From: Actinomyces sp. 432 | GTDB taxonomy: Bacteria > Actinomycetota > Actinomycetes > Actinomycetales > Actinomycetaceae | Length of the DNA: 64,000 bases | Direction of reading: 5' to 3' | Assembly: GCF_009930875.1 (NCBI RefSeq) | Contig: NZ_CP025249.1 | Coordinates: 1,922,001 to 1,986,000, forward strand | Part shown: positions 38,095 to 47,241 of the stretch, in pieces | Layout: each line of letters starts with the position of its first letter | Position numbering within the stretch: the stretch's first letter is position 1 | Translations under genes and position numbers: made by a program | The notes under the pieces: model-generated | Told to the model about the DNA's origin: nothing | Database searches by the model: none | The model's input: only the letters and a program-made list of their open reading frames with translations

Positions 38095-38122
38095 CCGCAC
38101 TGGTGGCGACCCCACATGTTTT
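38080..38122 (+). terminator. Terminator between convergent permease gene and ndk
   Basis: The 17-base arms 38080-38096 and 38102-38118 are perfectly complementary and are followed on the plus strand by TTTT. It lies between two convergent genes, so it may serve both strands, although the T-run favours the ABC permease transcript. Confidence 0.85.
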
Positions 38123-38144
38123 CCCGCTGCGTCAGCAGCTCGGC

Positions 38145-38579
38145 TCAATCCGCCAGCTCGGGGAACCAGATACCGATCTCGCGCTGCGCGGAGGCGGGCG
38201 AATCCGATCCGTGCACCAGGTTCTGGATGGCGCTAGTACCCCAGTCGCGGCCGAGGTCACCGCGGATGGTGCCGGGAGCGGCCGCCGTCGGGTCGGTTGC
38301 GCCCATCAGTGAGCGAACCCCCTCCACAACTCGCTGTCCCTCCACGACGACGGCGACTACGGGACCGCGAGTCATGTACTCCACGACGCCCGGGTAGAAG
38401 GGCTTGTCAAGATGCTCGGCGTAGTGGGCAGCCAGGACCTCGGTGGTGGGGAGCACCAGCTTCAGAGCGACGATGCCGTAGCCCTTGGCCTCGATGCGCC
38501 GCAGGATCTCGCCGGTCAGGCGGCGCTCCACGGCGTCGGGCTTGAGCAGGACGAGGATGCGTTCGGGGGCGTCAGTCAT
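38145..38579 (-). CDS. ndk: Nucleoside-diphosphate kinase
   Basis: Ndk equilibrates nucleoside triphosphates using a phospho-His intermediate. The 144-residue product contains [19 protein letters not shown], the catalytic site region in [20 protein letters not shown] and [21 protein letters not shown] 38579 ([15 protein letters not shown]) is the family start. The open frame 48 codons upstream is not conserved. It follows folC (minus strand) after a short repeat region. Confidence 0.96.
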   Translation of the reverse strand: MTDAPERILVLLKPDAVERRLTGEILRRIEAKGYGIVALKLVLPTTEVLAAHYAEHLDKPFYPGVVEYMTRGPVVAVVVEGQRVVEGVRSLMGATDPTAAAPGTIRGDLGRDWGTSAIQNLVHGSDSPASAQREIGIWFPELAD

Positions 38580-38687
38580 GACGTTCCTTCCGTCGGGGCG
38601 GGGACTGGAGAGCGTCCGCAGGTTCAAAAACCGGCGGCCCGACCGAGTGTAAACGACAGCCCCACACCGGCGGCGCAGCCGCATCTG

Positions 38688-38744
38688 CCGGTCTCGGCAC
38701 GTTACTGGTGCCGGTCTCGGCACGTTACTGGTGCCGGTCTCGGG
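38688..38744. repeat. Tandem 23-bp repeat between folC and ndk
   Basis: The unit CCGGTCTCGGCACGTTACTG (plus GTG) starts at 38688, 38711 and 38734, exactly 23 bases apart. The first two copies are identical and the third is partial. It overlaps neither gene and ends 2 bases before the folC stop. The ACGTTAC segment also appears in the 38038 region. Confidence 0.8.
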
Positions 38745-38746
38745 AG

Positions 38747-40606
38747 TCAGGGCCTGCCGAACAGGGCGCGCGCCTGCGCGGCCAGCACCACGGAACCGAC
38801 CACGAGCACGCCCGAGGCGGTAAGCGGAGCGTCGAAGCCCTCCGACAGGCTCACCGCCTGCTCCACGCCGGCCACCAGCGTGGGCGCCACCACCACCCGG
38901 TCCGCACCGAATACCTCGCGCGCCACCGCGCCCAAGTCCTCAGCATCCATGGCACGTGGAGAGTCGACCGGAACACACACGACGGCGTCGCAGACCGGCT
39001 CCAGTACCGACAGAATGCCCTCCGCGTCCTTGTCCCCCATGAGGCCGACGACGGCAACCAGGTGCTGGAAGCCGAAGGCCTCCTCCACCGCCCCGGAAAG
39101 GGCGGTAACGCCGTGGGGGTTGTGGCCGGCGTCGACGATAACCGTCGGGCTGGAGCGCAGCACCTCCAGGCGGCCGGGGCTGGTCACGGAGGCGAATCCG
39201 TCCTCAACGATCTTCGCGGGAAGCTGCCTACCGCCGAAGACGGCCTCCGCAGCGGCCAGTGCCAGCAAGGCGTTATGCGCCTGGTAGTCGCCGTACAGCG
39301 GCACGAACACGTCCTCGTACACGCCCGCGGCGGTGGCGAAGGTAGCCATCTGCCCGCCAACGCCCAAGGTGCGGTCCACCACCCGGAGCACGCCGGCGTC
39401 GGGGGCCCCGGGATCCTCCTCCGGGTCGAGCTCCCGCCGCCATATGACCTGATGCTCGACGGCGGCTGCGGCGATTACCGCCTGCACCGACTCCGGCTGC
39501 GCGGCGGTAACCAGCGTGGCGCCGTCCTTGATGATGCCGGCCTTATTGGCGGCGACCTCCTCAACCGTGGCGCCCAGCCACGCGGCGTGGTCGAGCCCGA
39601 TCGGAGTGATGACCTCCACGTCGCCGGGCACCACGTTGGTGGAGTCCCAAGTACCGCCCATGCCGGTCTCGATCACCGCCACGTCCACGGGATGGTCGGC
39701 GAAGGCCGCCAGCGCCATCACCGTGAGTACCTCGAAGAAGCTCAGCCGCGGGCCCCCGGCGGCCTGGGAGCGGGCGTCTGCCATCTCGACGTAGGGGGCG
39801 ACGTCCTCCCAGGCGGCGATGAATCCCTCCTCGCTGATGGGCTCACCGTCCAGGGCGATGCGCTCGCGGATGGTGGCCAGGTGGGGGCTGGTGAAGCGCC
39901 CGGTGCGCATGCCGGTGGCGGCCAGCAGGCGCTCAGTCATGCGAGCGGTGGAGGTCTTGCCGTTAGTGCCCGCCACGTGCACGATCCGGTAGTTGCGCTC
40001 GGGGTTGCCCAGGATGTCGAGCACGGCCTCAACGCGTTCCAGGGAGGGCTGCACCTGGTGCTCGGGAGCGCGGGAGAGGATCTCCGCCTCGACCTCGCGC
40101 ATGCGCGCAGACACCTCGACGGCGCGGGCGGCTGCGGTCAGCTCGGCGCGGTGGCGCTCGGCGTCAGCCCCGGGATTGTCTTCCGCGGAACCATTCCCGG
40201 CGACGTCGGGCAGTACCGGTTCCCAGTCCTCCCAGTCGTCGGATTCATCGGCGTCGACCTCGGCCAGCAGGGCGTCCAGGCGCTCCAGGTCGCCGCCGGG
40301 CACCATATTGGCGGCGACGAGCTCGCGCAGGGCCGCCAGGTCCTCCGCCTCGGCCTGCTCGCGGCTGCGCTCGGCAGCGGCGTCGTCCTCGGCGGCCTGG
40401 GCCAGGGACTTGCCCTCGGACGAGTCGGCGGCTTCCAGGTACGGCAGCAGCTCGGGATCGATGCCGGAGTGCGTGCCGCCGGGCCCGTAGACGGCGTCTA
40501 CTACGTCTTCGCCACTGGCACCGGCGGGAATGCCGAAGGCCGCACCGGGATGCGACTCGGTCTGACCGCTGGCGTGGGCGTCCCGATCGCGCTGCTTGCT
40601 GCTCAT
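38747..40606 (-). CDS. folC: Folylpolyglutamate synthase / dihydrofolate synthase
   Basis: FolC adds glutamate to folates. The 619-residue protein has a family core from about residue 170: [20 protein letters not shown] (P-loop), [48 protein letters not shown], and the C-terminal domain with [18 protein letters not shown]. The N-terminal 160 residues are an acidic extension ([35 protein letters not shown]) not present in the family and of unknown role. It is read toward ndk. Confidence 0.93.
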   Translation of the reverse strand: MSSKQRDRDAHASGQTESHPGAAFGIPAGASGEDVVDAVYGPGGTHSGIDPELLPYLEAADSSEGKSLAQAAEDDAAAERSREQAEAEDLAALRELVAANMVPGGDLERLDALLAEVDADESDDWEDWEPVLPDVAGNGSAEDNPGADAERHRAELTAAARAVEVSARMREVEAEILSRAPEHQVQPSLERVEAVLDILGNPERNYRIVHVAGTNGKTSTARMTERLLAATGMRTGRFTSPHLATIRERIALDGEPISEEGFIAAWEDVAPYVEMADARSQAAGGPRLSFFEVLTVMALAAFADHPVDVAVIETGMGGTWDSTNVVPGDVEVITPIGLDHAAWLGATVEEVAANKAGIIKDGATLVTAAQPESVQAVIAAAAVEHQVIWRRELDPEEDPGAPDAGVLRVVDRTLGVGGQMATFATAAGVYEDVFVPLYGDYQAHNALLALAAAEAVFGGRQLPAKIVEDGFASVTSPGRLEVLRSSPTVIVDAGHNPHGVTALSGAVEEAFGFQHLVAVVGLMGDKDAEGILSVLEPVCDAVVCVPVDSPRAMDAEDLGAVAREVFGADRVVVAPTLVAGVEQAVSLSEGFDAPLTASGVLVVGSVVLAAQARALFGRP

Positions 40607-40713
40607 GTGCTGGTGTTCCTGCTTCCTGCTCGACGACGCGGCCAGCCTAGATGATCGGCTCCGGGGAGGGCGGGGCAGGTGCTGACGCCGTGGGCGGAAC
40701 CATATCTACATCT

Positions 40714-40769
40714 ACCGACCTCGGCACGTGACAACGACCGATCTCGGTGGTTATTTCGACCGAACTCGG
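40714..40769. repeat. Degenerate 22-23 bp repeats upstream of folC
   Basis: ACCGACCTCGG at 40714, ACCGATCTCGG at 40737 and ACCGAACTCGG at 40759 are 23 and 22 bases apart. The core matches the complement of the 38038 repeats and resembles the 38688 unit, so three intergenic regions flanking folC-ndk carry related repeats. Confidence 0.6.
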
Positions 40770-40810
40770 CGAGAGGGGGTGGCACCGGACACCCCGGCCA
40801 TCCCGGTCAC

Positions 40811-41653
40811 TCAGCGCTCGGCCTCGACCAGTTCGATGAGCTCGCCGATGCCCTCATGGATGCCGAAGGGGCGGAAGGGGAAGGCCTCGACCTGCTCCAG
40901 CGTGGTGGAGCCGGACAGCACCAGGTGTGTACGCAGGCCCGCCTCAACCCCCGCCTGGATGTCGGTGTCCATGCGGTCCCCCACCATGGCGGCCGCCTCG
41001 GAGTGGGCCCCGATCTTGTTCAGCCCGGCCCGGATCATCACCGGGTTCGGCTTGCCGACGAAGTAGGGGGACCGGCCGGTGGCCGCCTGGATCATGGCCG
41101 CCACGGCACCGGTGGCCGGCAGTGTGCCCTCGTCCGAGGGGCCGTTGACGTCGGGGTTCGTGGCGATGAACTTCGCCCCGCCCTCGATCAGCCGGATGGC
41201 GCGGGTGATGGCATTGAAGTCGTACGTGCGGGTCTCCCCCAGGATCACATACTCCGGGTCCTGGTCGGTCATGACGTAACCGGCGCCGTGCAGCGCCGTG
41301 GTCAGACCGGCCTCACCGATCACGTATGCGGTGGAGGCCGGGGACTGCTGGGTCAGGAAGGCCGCCGTGGCGTTGGCGGAGGTCCAGATGCGCTCCTCCG
41401 GGACTGTGAGCCCGGAGCGGGCCAGCCGGGCGGACAGGTCCCGGTTGGTGAAGATGGAGTTGTTGGTCAGCACTAGGAAGGGCATGCCCTTACGCTCCAG
41501 AGCGTCCAGGAACTGCTGCGCGCCGGGCAGGGCGCGGTTCTCCCGCACCAGGACGCCGTCCATATCCGACAACCAGGCGGTGACCGGGGGCATTTCACCC
41601 AACGGCAGCGGAGCGGTGGTTGCGGCGCCGGTGGGAAGCGTAGGTGAGGCCAT
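40811..41653 (-). CDS. HAD-superfamily IIA phosphatase (NagD-like)
   Basis: The 280-residue protein has the HAD motif I AWLSDMDGVLVREN (nucleophile Asp and acid Asp), motif II FLVLTNNSIF, motif III Lys in GKPNPVMIRAGL and motif IV MVGDRMDTDIQAGVEAGLRT. It belongs to the class-IIA NagD/AraL group, which dephosphorylates sugar phosphates or nucleotides; the substrate is unknown. It reads in the same direction as folC but is separated by a 200-base gap with repeats. Confidence 0.9.
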   Translation of the reverse strand: MASPTLPTGAATTAPLPLGEMPPVTAWLSDMDGVLVRENRALPGAQQFLDALERKGMPFLVLTNNSIFTNRDLSARLARSGLTVPEERIWTSANATAAFLTQQSPASTAYVIGEAGLTTALHGAGYVMTDQDPEYVILGETRTYDFNAITRAIRLIEGGAKFIATNPDVNGPSDEGTLPATGAVAAMIQAATGRSPYFVGKPNPVMIRAGLNKIGAHSEAAAMVGDRMDTDIQAGVEAGLRTHLVLSGSTTLEQVEAFPFRPFGIHEGIGELIELVEAER

Positions 41654-41703
41654 GGGTTAATCCTGCCATCACGTCCCGCCGGCGTGCGTGCCGCCGAGGA
41701 GAG

Positions 41704-41823
41704 TCAGTAGCGTTCCTCTGCGGCCATCGCGGCTGGCCACCCGCTTTGGGAGCGCTTGGCGTCCCGTGCGCGGATCGCACCGAGTTCCTCGTCGCTGAGC
41801 CGGAAGTCGAAGACGCTGAGGTC
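41704..41823 (-). pseudogene. C-terminal remnant of an aldo/keto reductase
   Basis: A 39-codon frame ending at 41704 reads DLSVFDFRLSDEELGAIRAR and onward, which matches the C-terminal helix found at the end of aldo/keto reductases. No preceding core (TIM barrel, catalytic Tyr) is found upstream, where a repeat array begins. It is best read as the decayed end of a deleted gene. Identity is based on this short motif only. Confidence 0.45.
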
Positions 41824-41891
41824 GAGGTGGTCCAGCCCAGCAGCTGCCGGGGACTCCGGCCCCGCGCACGAAGCTGTCTGCGAACCCACCC

Positions 41892-41978
41892 GGGCGCGAG
41901 TTCCCTACTTGGACCGCGTTCCAGCGCATGGACCGCGTTCCGTCACCTGGCCGCGTTTCTGCGCTTAGACCGTCCGGG
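41892..41978. repeat. 19-bp phased repeats downstream of the MBL hydrolase gene
   Basis: A GGACCGCGTTCC-like core starts at 41911, 41930 and 41949 (GGCCGCGTTTC), with weaker copies at 41892 and about 41968. The step is 19 bases. The remaining part of the 41654-42024 gap (371 bases) holds the aldo/keto reductase remnant. Confidence 0.7.
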
Positions 41979-42024
41979 AGCGCGCCGATTCGCCACGGTG
42001 CAGTGAGCACGCGGCCGGGAGGTA

Positions 42025-42804
42025 TCAACCGAGGCTCCACTCCCCCTCGGGGGTGCGGTCCAGACGGTCCAGGATGCCGGCGTCGCGGAAGGCGCGCAGC
42101 GTGGCGCCGGGCCCATCGGTGAAGTGCTCCCAGCCAGTCTGGTGGGCGACGACGACGTGCCGCGCCCCCAGCACCTGCGCGGCTGCGCTAGCCCGCTCGG
42201 CGGACAGGCTCAGGGGCCGCCCCGCGAACTTGGCGGGCACGGTCGCCCGGCCGGCGTTCAGCACAGCGTGGTCGATACTGCCGAAGCGCTCCCTGACCCG
42301 AGCTATCAGCTCCAGGGAGGCATTGTCCCCGGTGCAATAGATCGTGCTGCCGGCGGCCTGGATGACGAAGCCGGTCACCTCGCAGTTGACAAATCCGGCG
42401 GCGTCGGTCTCGCCGTCGGCGGGACCGTGCTGGGCGGGCACGGCGGTGACCGTGGCGCCGTCACCCACCGCGGTCGACTCCCACGGGGCCAGGCCCTCGG
42501 CGCCAGCCCCGAGCCGGCGGGCCGAGCCTGGGTTTGTCAGCAGGCGCGGGGCAGCCAGGGCGAAGGCGCGTCCGGCGACGTCGAGGTTGTCCGCATGGTC
42601 GGCGTGGCTGACCAGCACCACGTCGGCATCCGCGAGCGACTGTGCGTCCACAGCCGGGCCACGGATCTTGCGCAGGGCACCGAAGTCGGTGGGCGGATCG
42701 AAGGTGGGATCGATCACCAGGCGCACGCCTGCGATGTCAATGGCGACGGTGGGACCGCCGACCACCAGGAAGCCGAGAGCTTGGCGCGGCAGTGGCTCAG
42801 TCAT
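42025..42804 (-). CDS. Metallo-beta-lactamase-fold metal-dependent hydrolase (UlaG-like)
   Basis: The 259-residue protein has the metallo-hydrolase strand VAIDIAGVRLVIDPTF, the metal-binding segment VLVSHADHADNLD, and later histidine/aspartate positions (AQHGPADGE, YCTGDNASLE, VVAHQTGWEHFTDGP). The family fold includes lactonases and RNA-processing enzymes; the substrate is unknown. It stands alone between the repeat region and the polysaccharide cluster. Confidence 0.85.
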   Translation of the reverse strand: MTEPLPRQALGFLVVGGPTVAIDIAGVRLVIDPTFDPPTDFGALRKIRGPAVDAQSLADADVVLVSHADHADNLDVAGRAFALAAPRLLTNPGSARRLGAGAEGLAPWESTAVGDGATVTAVPAQHGPADGETDAAGFVNCEVTGFVIQAAGSTIYCTGDNASLELIARVRERFGSIDHAVLNAGRATVPAKFAGRPLSLSAERASAAAQVLGARHVVVAHQTGWEHFTDGPGATLRAFRDAGILDRLDRTPEGEWSLG

Positions 42805-42869
42805 GGATTCTCCTCGGGCAGGTTGCAGATCATGTTATCCGCAGGCCGCCGCAGCGGTGGACGTGCGCC

Positions 42870-43580
42870 CTACTCCGACCCCTCCCGCGCCAGCACCACC
42901 TTGACGGTCCGGCACAGGATCTTCAGATCCAGCAGCAGCGTCCAGTTGTCCAGATAGTGCAGGTCGAGACGTATGGCCTCCTCCCACGGCAGGGAGGAGC
43001 GCCCGCTGACCTGCCACAGGCCGGTCATTCCCGGCTTGGCCTGAAGTCGGCGGGCGGCGACGGCGTCGTACATCGCGACTTCCCTGGGCACCTGCGGCCG
43101 GGGACCCACCAGGCTCATAGACCCCCGCAAAACATTGAACAGCTGGGGCAGCTCGTCGATGGAGGTGCGCCGCAGCACGCCGCCCAGCCGGGTGATACGC
43201 GGGTCGTTCTCGACCTTGAACAAGGGCTTGTCGAGCCGGTTCTGCTCTCGCAGTAGGCTTTCCAGCTCAGCGTCGGCATTAACGCGCATGGTCCGGAACT
43301 TCCACATCTGAAAGTCCTTGCCCTCCAGTCCCACCCTGGTCTGCTTGAACAGAGCGGGGCCGCCGTCCTGCCGATGCACTAGCAGGGGCACTACGAGCCA
43401 CACCGGCGCCAGCACCACGATGAGCAGCGCGGACCCGGTGATGTCGACGGCGCGCTTGGCCGCCGAGGTGGCGACGGCTGGAAGAGACTGCGAGGACGGT
43501 TCAGAGCGCCGCCCGAGCAGGAATCTCCTGAGCCCGGAGCGCGGAGTTGATGAAGCCAGGGGAACGGGTGGTTGAATCAT
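42870..43580 (-). CDS. Initiating sugar-phosphate transferase (WbaP/bacterial sugar transferase family)
   Basis: The enzyme transfers a sugar-1-phosphate to undecaprenyl phosphate to begin repeat-unit assembly. The 236-residue product has one hydrophobic membrane segment (AVDITGSALLIVVLAPVWLV) and the catalytic domain with FKQTRVGLEGKDFQMWKFRT, DELPQLFNVLRGSMSLVGPR, and RLQAKPGMTGLWQVSGRSSL. It is the last gene of the polysaccharide cluster. ATG 43580 is preferred over the upstream frame. Confidence 0.92.
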   Translation of the reverse strand: MIQPPVPLASSTPRSGLRRFLLGRRSEPSSQSLPAVATSAAKRAVDITGSALLIVVLAPVWLVVPLLVHRQDGGPALFKQTRVGLEGKDFQMWKFRTMRVNADAELESLLREQNRLDKPLFKVENDPRITRLGGVLRRTSIDELPQLFNVLRGSMSLVGPRPQVPREVAMYDAVAARRLQAKPGMTGLWQVSGRSSLPWEEAIRLDLHYLDNWTLLLDLKILCRTVKVVLAREGSE

Positions 43581-43608
43581 GGAGCATCCAGGAGGCTTAG
43601 GTGGTGGT

Positions 43609-44283
43609 TCAGGGGTGGTGGGAGTCAGCGGGGGTGGTGCCGGGTTCCTGGCCGGTGCGGCCCCCGGCGGCCGCACCTCGGCGTGCGGCCCCCATTGCTC
43701 CGGCTAGTAGGAGTAGTGCGTACACGAGCGCGGGCACCGCGACGGCCCCGGCTGCGACGGCGCGGAAGGCCGATGGCGAGTGGGACACGTCGTCCAGTTC
43801 GGCCGAGGACATCAGCACCACTTCCGCCGGGTACTGCGCCCCCTCAAGGTTCTCCAGCTCCACAGCGGCCTGCCCGACCGCGGCGTCGGCGACTTGCCTG
43901 GCCTCGGCGGCCGAGCCTGCCCGCGCCGTGACCTCCAGCATGTGGGTGCCCTCCACGTGCTTGGCGGAGAATGTGTCCGCAAGCGCCGCCGGAGGTGCGT
44001 CAATACCGAGGCTTCGGGCAACGGCTTGCGCTACCACGGGAGACGTGACTACCGGGACGAGTGACTCCGCCTGGCTTACGGCCAGCTGCTCGGCCGCGTA
44101 CTGCGAGGAGGAGCCGTTCTGGTCGCCGACGACCTCAACGCGCACATAGGCTATGGCGGTGGCCGCGTAGGTGACCGGAGTGAGCCGCACCAGGGCGTAG
44201 CCCGCTCCCGCGCCCACGAGCGCGGCGACAAGCAGGCCTGCGGCCCAGCGCCGGGTCAGTACGAGAATATCTGCCAACGTCAT
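43609..44283 (-). CDS. Wzz/YveK-family chain-length determinant-like protein
   Basis: The 224-residue protein has two transmembrane helices (GLLVAALVGAGAGYALV near the N-terminus and AVAVPALVYALLLLAGAM near the C-terminus) flanking an extracytoplasmic region. This is the architecture of polysaccharide co-polymerases that set chain length. No tyrosine-kinase domain is attached, although in related clusters a kinase is separate. It lies 28 nt from the sugar transferase gene. Confidence 0.8.
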   Translation of the reverse strand: MTLADILVLTRRWAAGLLVAALVGAGAGYALVRLTPVTYAATAIAYVRVEVVGDQNGSSSQYAAEQLAVSQAESLVPVVTSPVVAQAVARSLGIDAPPAALADTFSAKHVEGTHMLEVTARAGSAAEARQVADAAVGQAAVELENLEGAQYPAEVVLMSSAELDDVSHSPSAFRAVAAGAVAVPALVYALLLLAGAMGAARRGAAAGGRTGQEPGTTPADSHHP

Positions 44284-44474
44284 ACTCGCTCACCACCAGG
44301 ATGCGCAGCAGGCGCGGTGTTCTCAGGGTGCTCCCGGGAACGGGAGCGGGCGTGGCGCGGGCGTATGGATGCGGTCATGGTGGTCTCCTGTTCTTTGCTC
44401 ATTTGAACGCTGGCTGGGCTGGCTACTCGGCTGGCGCTGGGGACTCGCCTGCGTCCGCAGCGGGTTGGCGGGCA

Positions 44475-45974
44475 TCACTTCATGGCATTGATCTCCCGCA
44501 GCGAGGTGGCTAGGGAACGCCGGTTCAGCAGGAGGATGGCAGCGGAGACCGCGCACAGCACGGCCACCGCGATGCCGAGCACCGGGACCCCAAGCGCGTG
44601 CAGGACCGCCCGCAGCCCCTGCCCGGCCAGGGCGACGGCGGCGGCGGTCAGGGCGAAACGGCCAAGCGTGCGGGCGTCAAAGGCAGAGGCGAATCCGCCG
44701 TCGATCTCCTTCAGGCTGAGCCGCAGCAGCACGCAGGTCATGGCCAGGTTGACGCCGACGGAGGCCACCGCCGGCCCGACGAAGCCGAGCAGCGCGTACA
44801 TGGCCGGGCAGGCCACGATATTGGCCGCCACCGCGGCCAGCGACACGGCCATGAGTGTGCGGGTGCGCCCGGCCGCGCTGAGGATGAGCGACAGGCCGGC
44901 GAAGCGGACCATCGTGGTGATCAGGTAGAGGCGGAACACTGCCAGCCCGCCCAGGTAGCGCGCACCGTACAGCACCTGAATAACCTCGGGGGCGACCACC
45001 ATGGTGGCGACGCAGAAGGTCACCGTCGTCAGGTAGCCGACGGCGAGGTAGTGGTGGAACAGGCGTCGTACCAGGTCCTTGCGGCCGGCGCCCAGGTAAC
45101 GGGTGACGATGGGGATGATGACGGTCAGGAAGGAGTTGGGGATAACGTCCAGGGGTAGCACCGTGGAGGCGTTGGCGTAGACCGCGTACCGCTCGGTGGT
45201 CTCATACATGCCGATCACGAGGGCCCCGACCTGCCGCATGACGGAGGAGGTCATCACGTACACGCCCATGGGCAGGGCGAATGCGAGGATGTCCCGCACC
45301 AGGAGCCAGCGGGGCAGGGCCGGAAGCAGGAGATACTGCCAGCGCCGGAAGCAGTCCCAGAACCACAGCACCGACGCCAGGTCGAGCGCGAGCAGCATGA
45401 CGAACAGCACCGCAATGGAGGAAGTCACCAGGGCCGTGATCAGCACGGCGGTGAGCTTCAGGGCGGAGAAGGCCAGGTTGCGCACGGCGATGGCCCGGGC
45501 CCGCCCGATCGACACGACGAGCACTTGCAGCATGCTCATCATGTTGGTGAGCATCGGCCGCAGGGCGAGCAGGACGATCAGCGGCTCCAGCAGCGGGTTG
45601 GAGAAGTAGCCTCCGATCGCGCCCCGCGCCACCACCAGGACAATCGCCGTGACCAGGCCAATGACCGTCTGCAGGCCCAGGATGGTGCGCACGTACTCGC
45701 GTGCGGAGGCATTCCTGCCGCCCCGGTTGAAGAAGTAGTTGACGGCGTCGACCATCCCCAGGATTGTCCCGTCGGAGCACACGGCCACCAGCAGCACCCC
45801 CTGCGCGTAGGTGCCGTAGGCCGTCAGGGACAGGCTGTGGGACAGGATCATCGTGTTGACCATGGCGGAGGCGAGCGTGACTACCTTGACGCTGGCCAGC
45901 AGCAGTGAATCCGTCGAGGTCCCCGACTTGATCCCCGGACGGCGCAATTTGACTAATAGCGAGCGAATACTCAC
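44475..45974 (-). CDS. Polysaccharide flippase (Wzx / MATE-MVF type)
   Basis: The 499-residue membrane protein has about 12-14 hydrophobic segments and no soluble domain. This is the Wzx-like architecture that flips lipid-linked repeat units outward. It starts at GTG 45974, where the upstream polymerase gene is expected to end by a GTGA overlap. The neighbouring genes for a polymerase, Wzz and initiating transferase support this reading. Confidence 0.85.
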   Translation of the reverse strand: MSIRSLLVKLRRPGIKSGTSTDSLLLASVKVVTLASAMVNTMILSHSLSLTAYGTYAQGVLLVAVCSDGTILGMVDAVNYFFNRGGRNASAREYVRTILGLQTVIGLVTAIVLVVARGAIGGYFSNPLLEPLIVLLALRPMLTNMMSMLQVLVVSIGRARAIAVRNLAFSALKLTAVLITALVTSSIAVLFVMLLALDLASVLWFWDCFRRWQYLLLPALPRWLLVRDILAFALPMGVYVMTSSVMRQVGALVIGMYETTERYAVYANASTVLPLDVIPNSFLTVIIPIVTRYLGAGRKDLVRRLFHHYLAVGYLTTVTFCVATMVVAPEVIQVLYGARYLGGLAVFRLYLITTMVRFAGLSLILSAAGRTRTLMAVSLAAVAANIVACPAMYALLGFVGPAVASVGVNLAMTCVLLRLSLKEIDGGFASAFDARTLGRFALTAAAVALAGQGLRAVLHALGVPVLGIAVAVLCAVSAAILLLNRRSLATSLREINAMK

Positions 45975-47241
45975 CGAGCCCCTTCCCGCCGCGTTCTGCG
46001 CCGCCCGTCAGCTGTTCGGCCCGGGCGGCCAGGAAGGGGATCAGGTAGAACAGCGCCATATTATACGTGTAGATCTCGGTGACCATCATGACCGACATAG
46101 CGGCATACACCGCAACAAATGCAGCGCGAGCACGGGGGTCCACGCCGGAGCAGTCGACGCTGCTGCTCGCCAACCACAGCATTGCGAGGAACAGGAGTAC
46201 GGCAGCTAATCCGCCGTCGTACATGAGCTGGAGGTACTGATTGTGAGCCTGCCAGGTCAGCCCGTTGGCGCCGGGGATGAACGCACCGAACTCATAGTTG
46301 ATGCCGTGGCCGAGCAGGGGCGATTCTGCCAGGATCGGATAAGCGGCGTCCCATAGGTCGGTGCGGCCAGTAAGGCTTGCCGACTTGCCGAACAAGTGGC
46401 CGAGCGCGGTTGTGAAATAGAGCTGGACACGCGCTCCGACCACCAGCAGGTTGACCAATAGCCCGAATACGGTCACGCCGCGCATGGAGAATACTGTGCG
46501 AATGGCCCCGTCCCGCACACGCGCACCGAAGTAGAAAACCGCCGCGATGCCCGCCCCCACAGCTGCGGTGGCCACCTGTAGGGAGATGATTTGTAGTGCA
46601 CCCAGGGCCAGCGCCAAAATGGTTCGCCAGCCGTACCTCCGCGGCGATACGGAATCGTAGAGCAGCGACACCAGAGCCGCGGTGAAGATGCAGTCAGTGA
46701 CACGAGTGCGGATGCCCAGCAGGTACGAGGGTTGAGCGAACTGCCCATCCATGGTGAAGGTCCGGTGGGTGCCGGTCAGGATCATCAGGTAGTTGATCAC
46801 CAGGTAGGCCAGCAGCAGGTCCGCAATGACGCGCAGCAGTCGGCGACGCGCGTCCGGGCCGGCGTCTGCCTGCAGTTCAATGAGTAGTAGCAGGGAGACT
46901 TGGGCGACACTGGCGTACCCCCAATTGAGTATGTCACCGCCGTGGTAGAGAGTCGGCGGAAGAAAGGCCAGTCGGTAGAAGACGAAGACGAGGAAGACAG
47001 GCGACAGGGGCACGCGCCGCGCCAGGTGCATCAGGCACAGCACCGTGAAGACCGCCGCAGTGGCGGCCTTCACCATCGGGGCCAGGAGCGCATCCTGGTC
47101 CACCAGGATGGGCTTCATGAGGATCAGGCACGCCGTCAGCAGCCCCAGGTAGCGCAGGGGATAGCAGCGGTCGGCCAGGCGAGCTGGCACTACCCGGGCG
47201 GGCAGGGGCGGGGCAGAGAAGGTCTCAGCGGTAGAGCTCAA
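45971..47241 (-). CDS. O-antigen ligase/polymerase-like (Wzy) membrane protein, stop apparently lost
   Basis: About 420 residues with ten or more membrane helices and a large loop with the motif LLGHGINYEFGAFI match the Wzy/WaaL family, which polymerises repeat units. The frame starts at TTG 47241 inside the end of the preceding glycosyltransferase gene. In the sequence as given, this frame has no stop at the flippase start and runs on to 45202 through nonsense residues. Another frame has a TGA at 45973-45971 overlapping the flippase GTG, so the natural end was probably here and one base is missing just upstream. Confidence 0.75.

Noticed and set aside
38080..38122. Hairpin at 38080 as part of a regulatory riboswitch
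   Set aside because: It has a perfect stem and a T-run between convergent genes, which is a terminator arrangement; no riboswitch core was found.
45202..45970. Polymerase extension through the flippase gene as a real overlapping protein
   Set aside because: The extra 257 residues are Arg/Gly/Pro/His-rich with no membrane segments, and the flippase frame in the same DNA is plainly coding.
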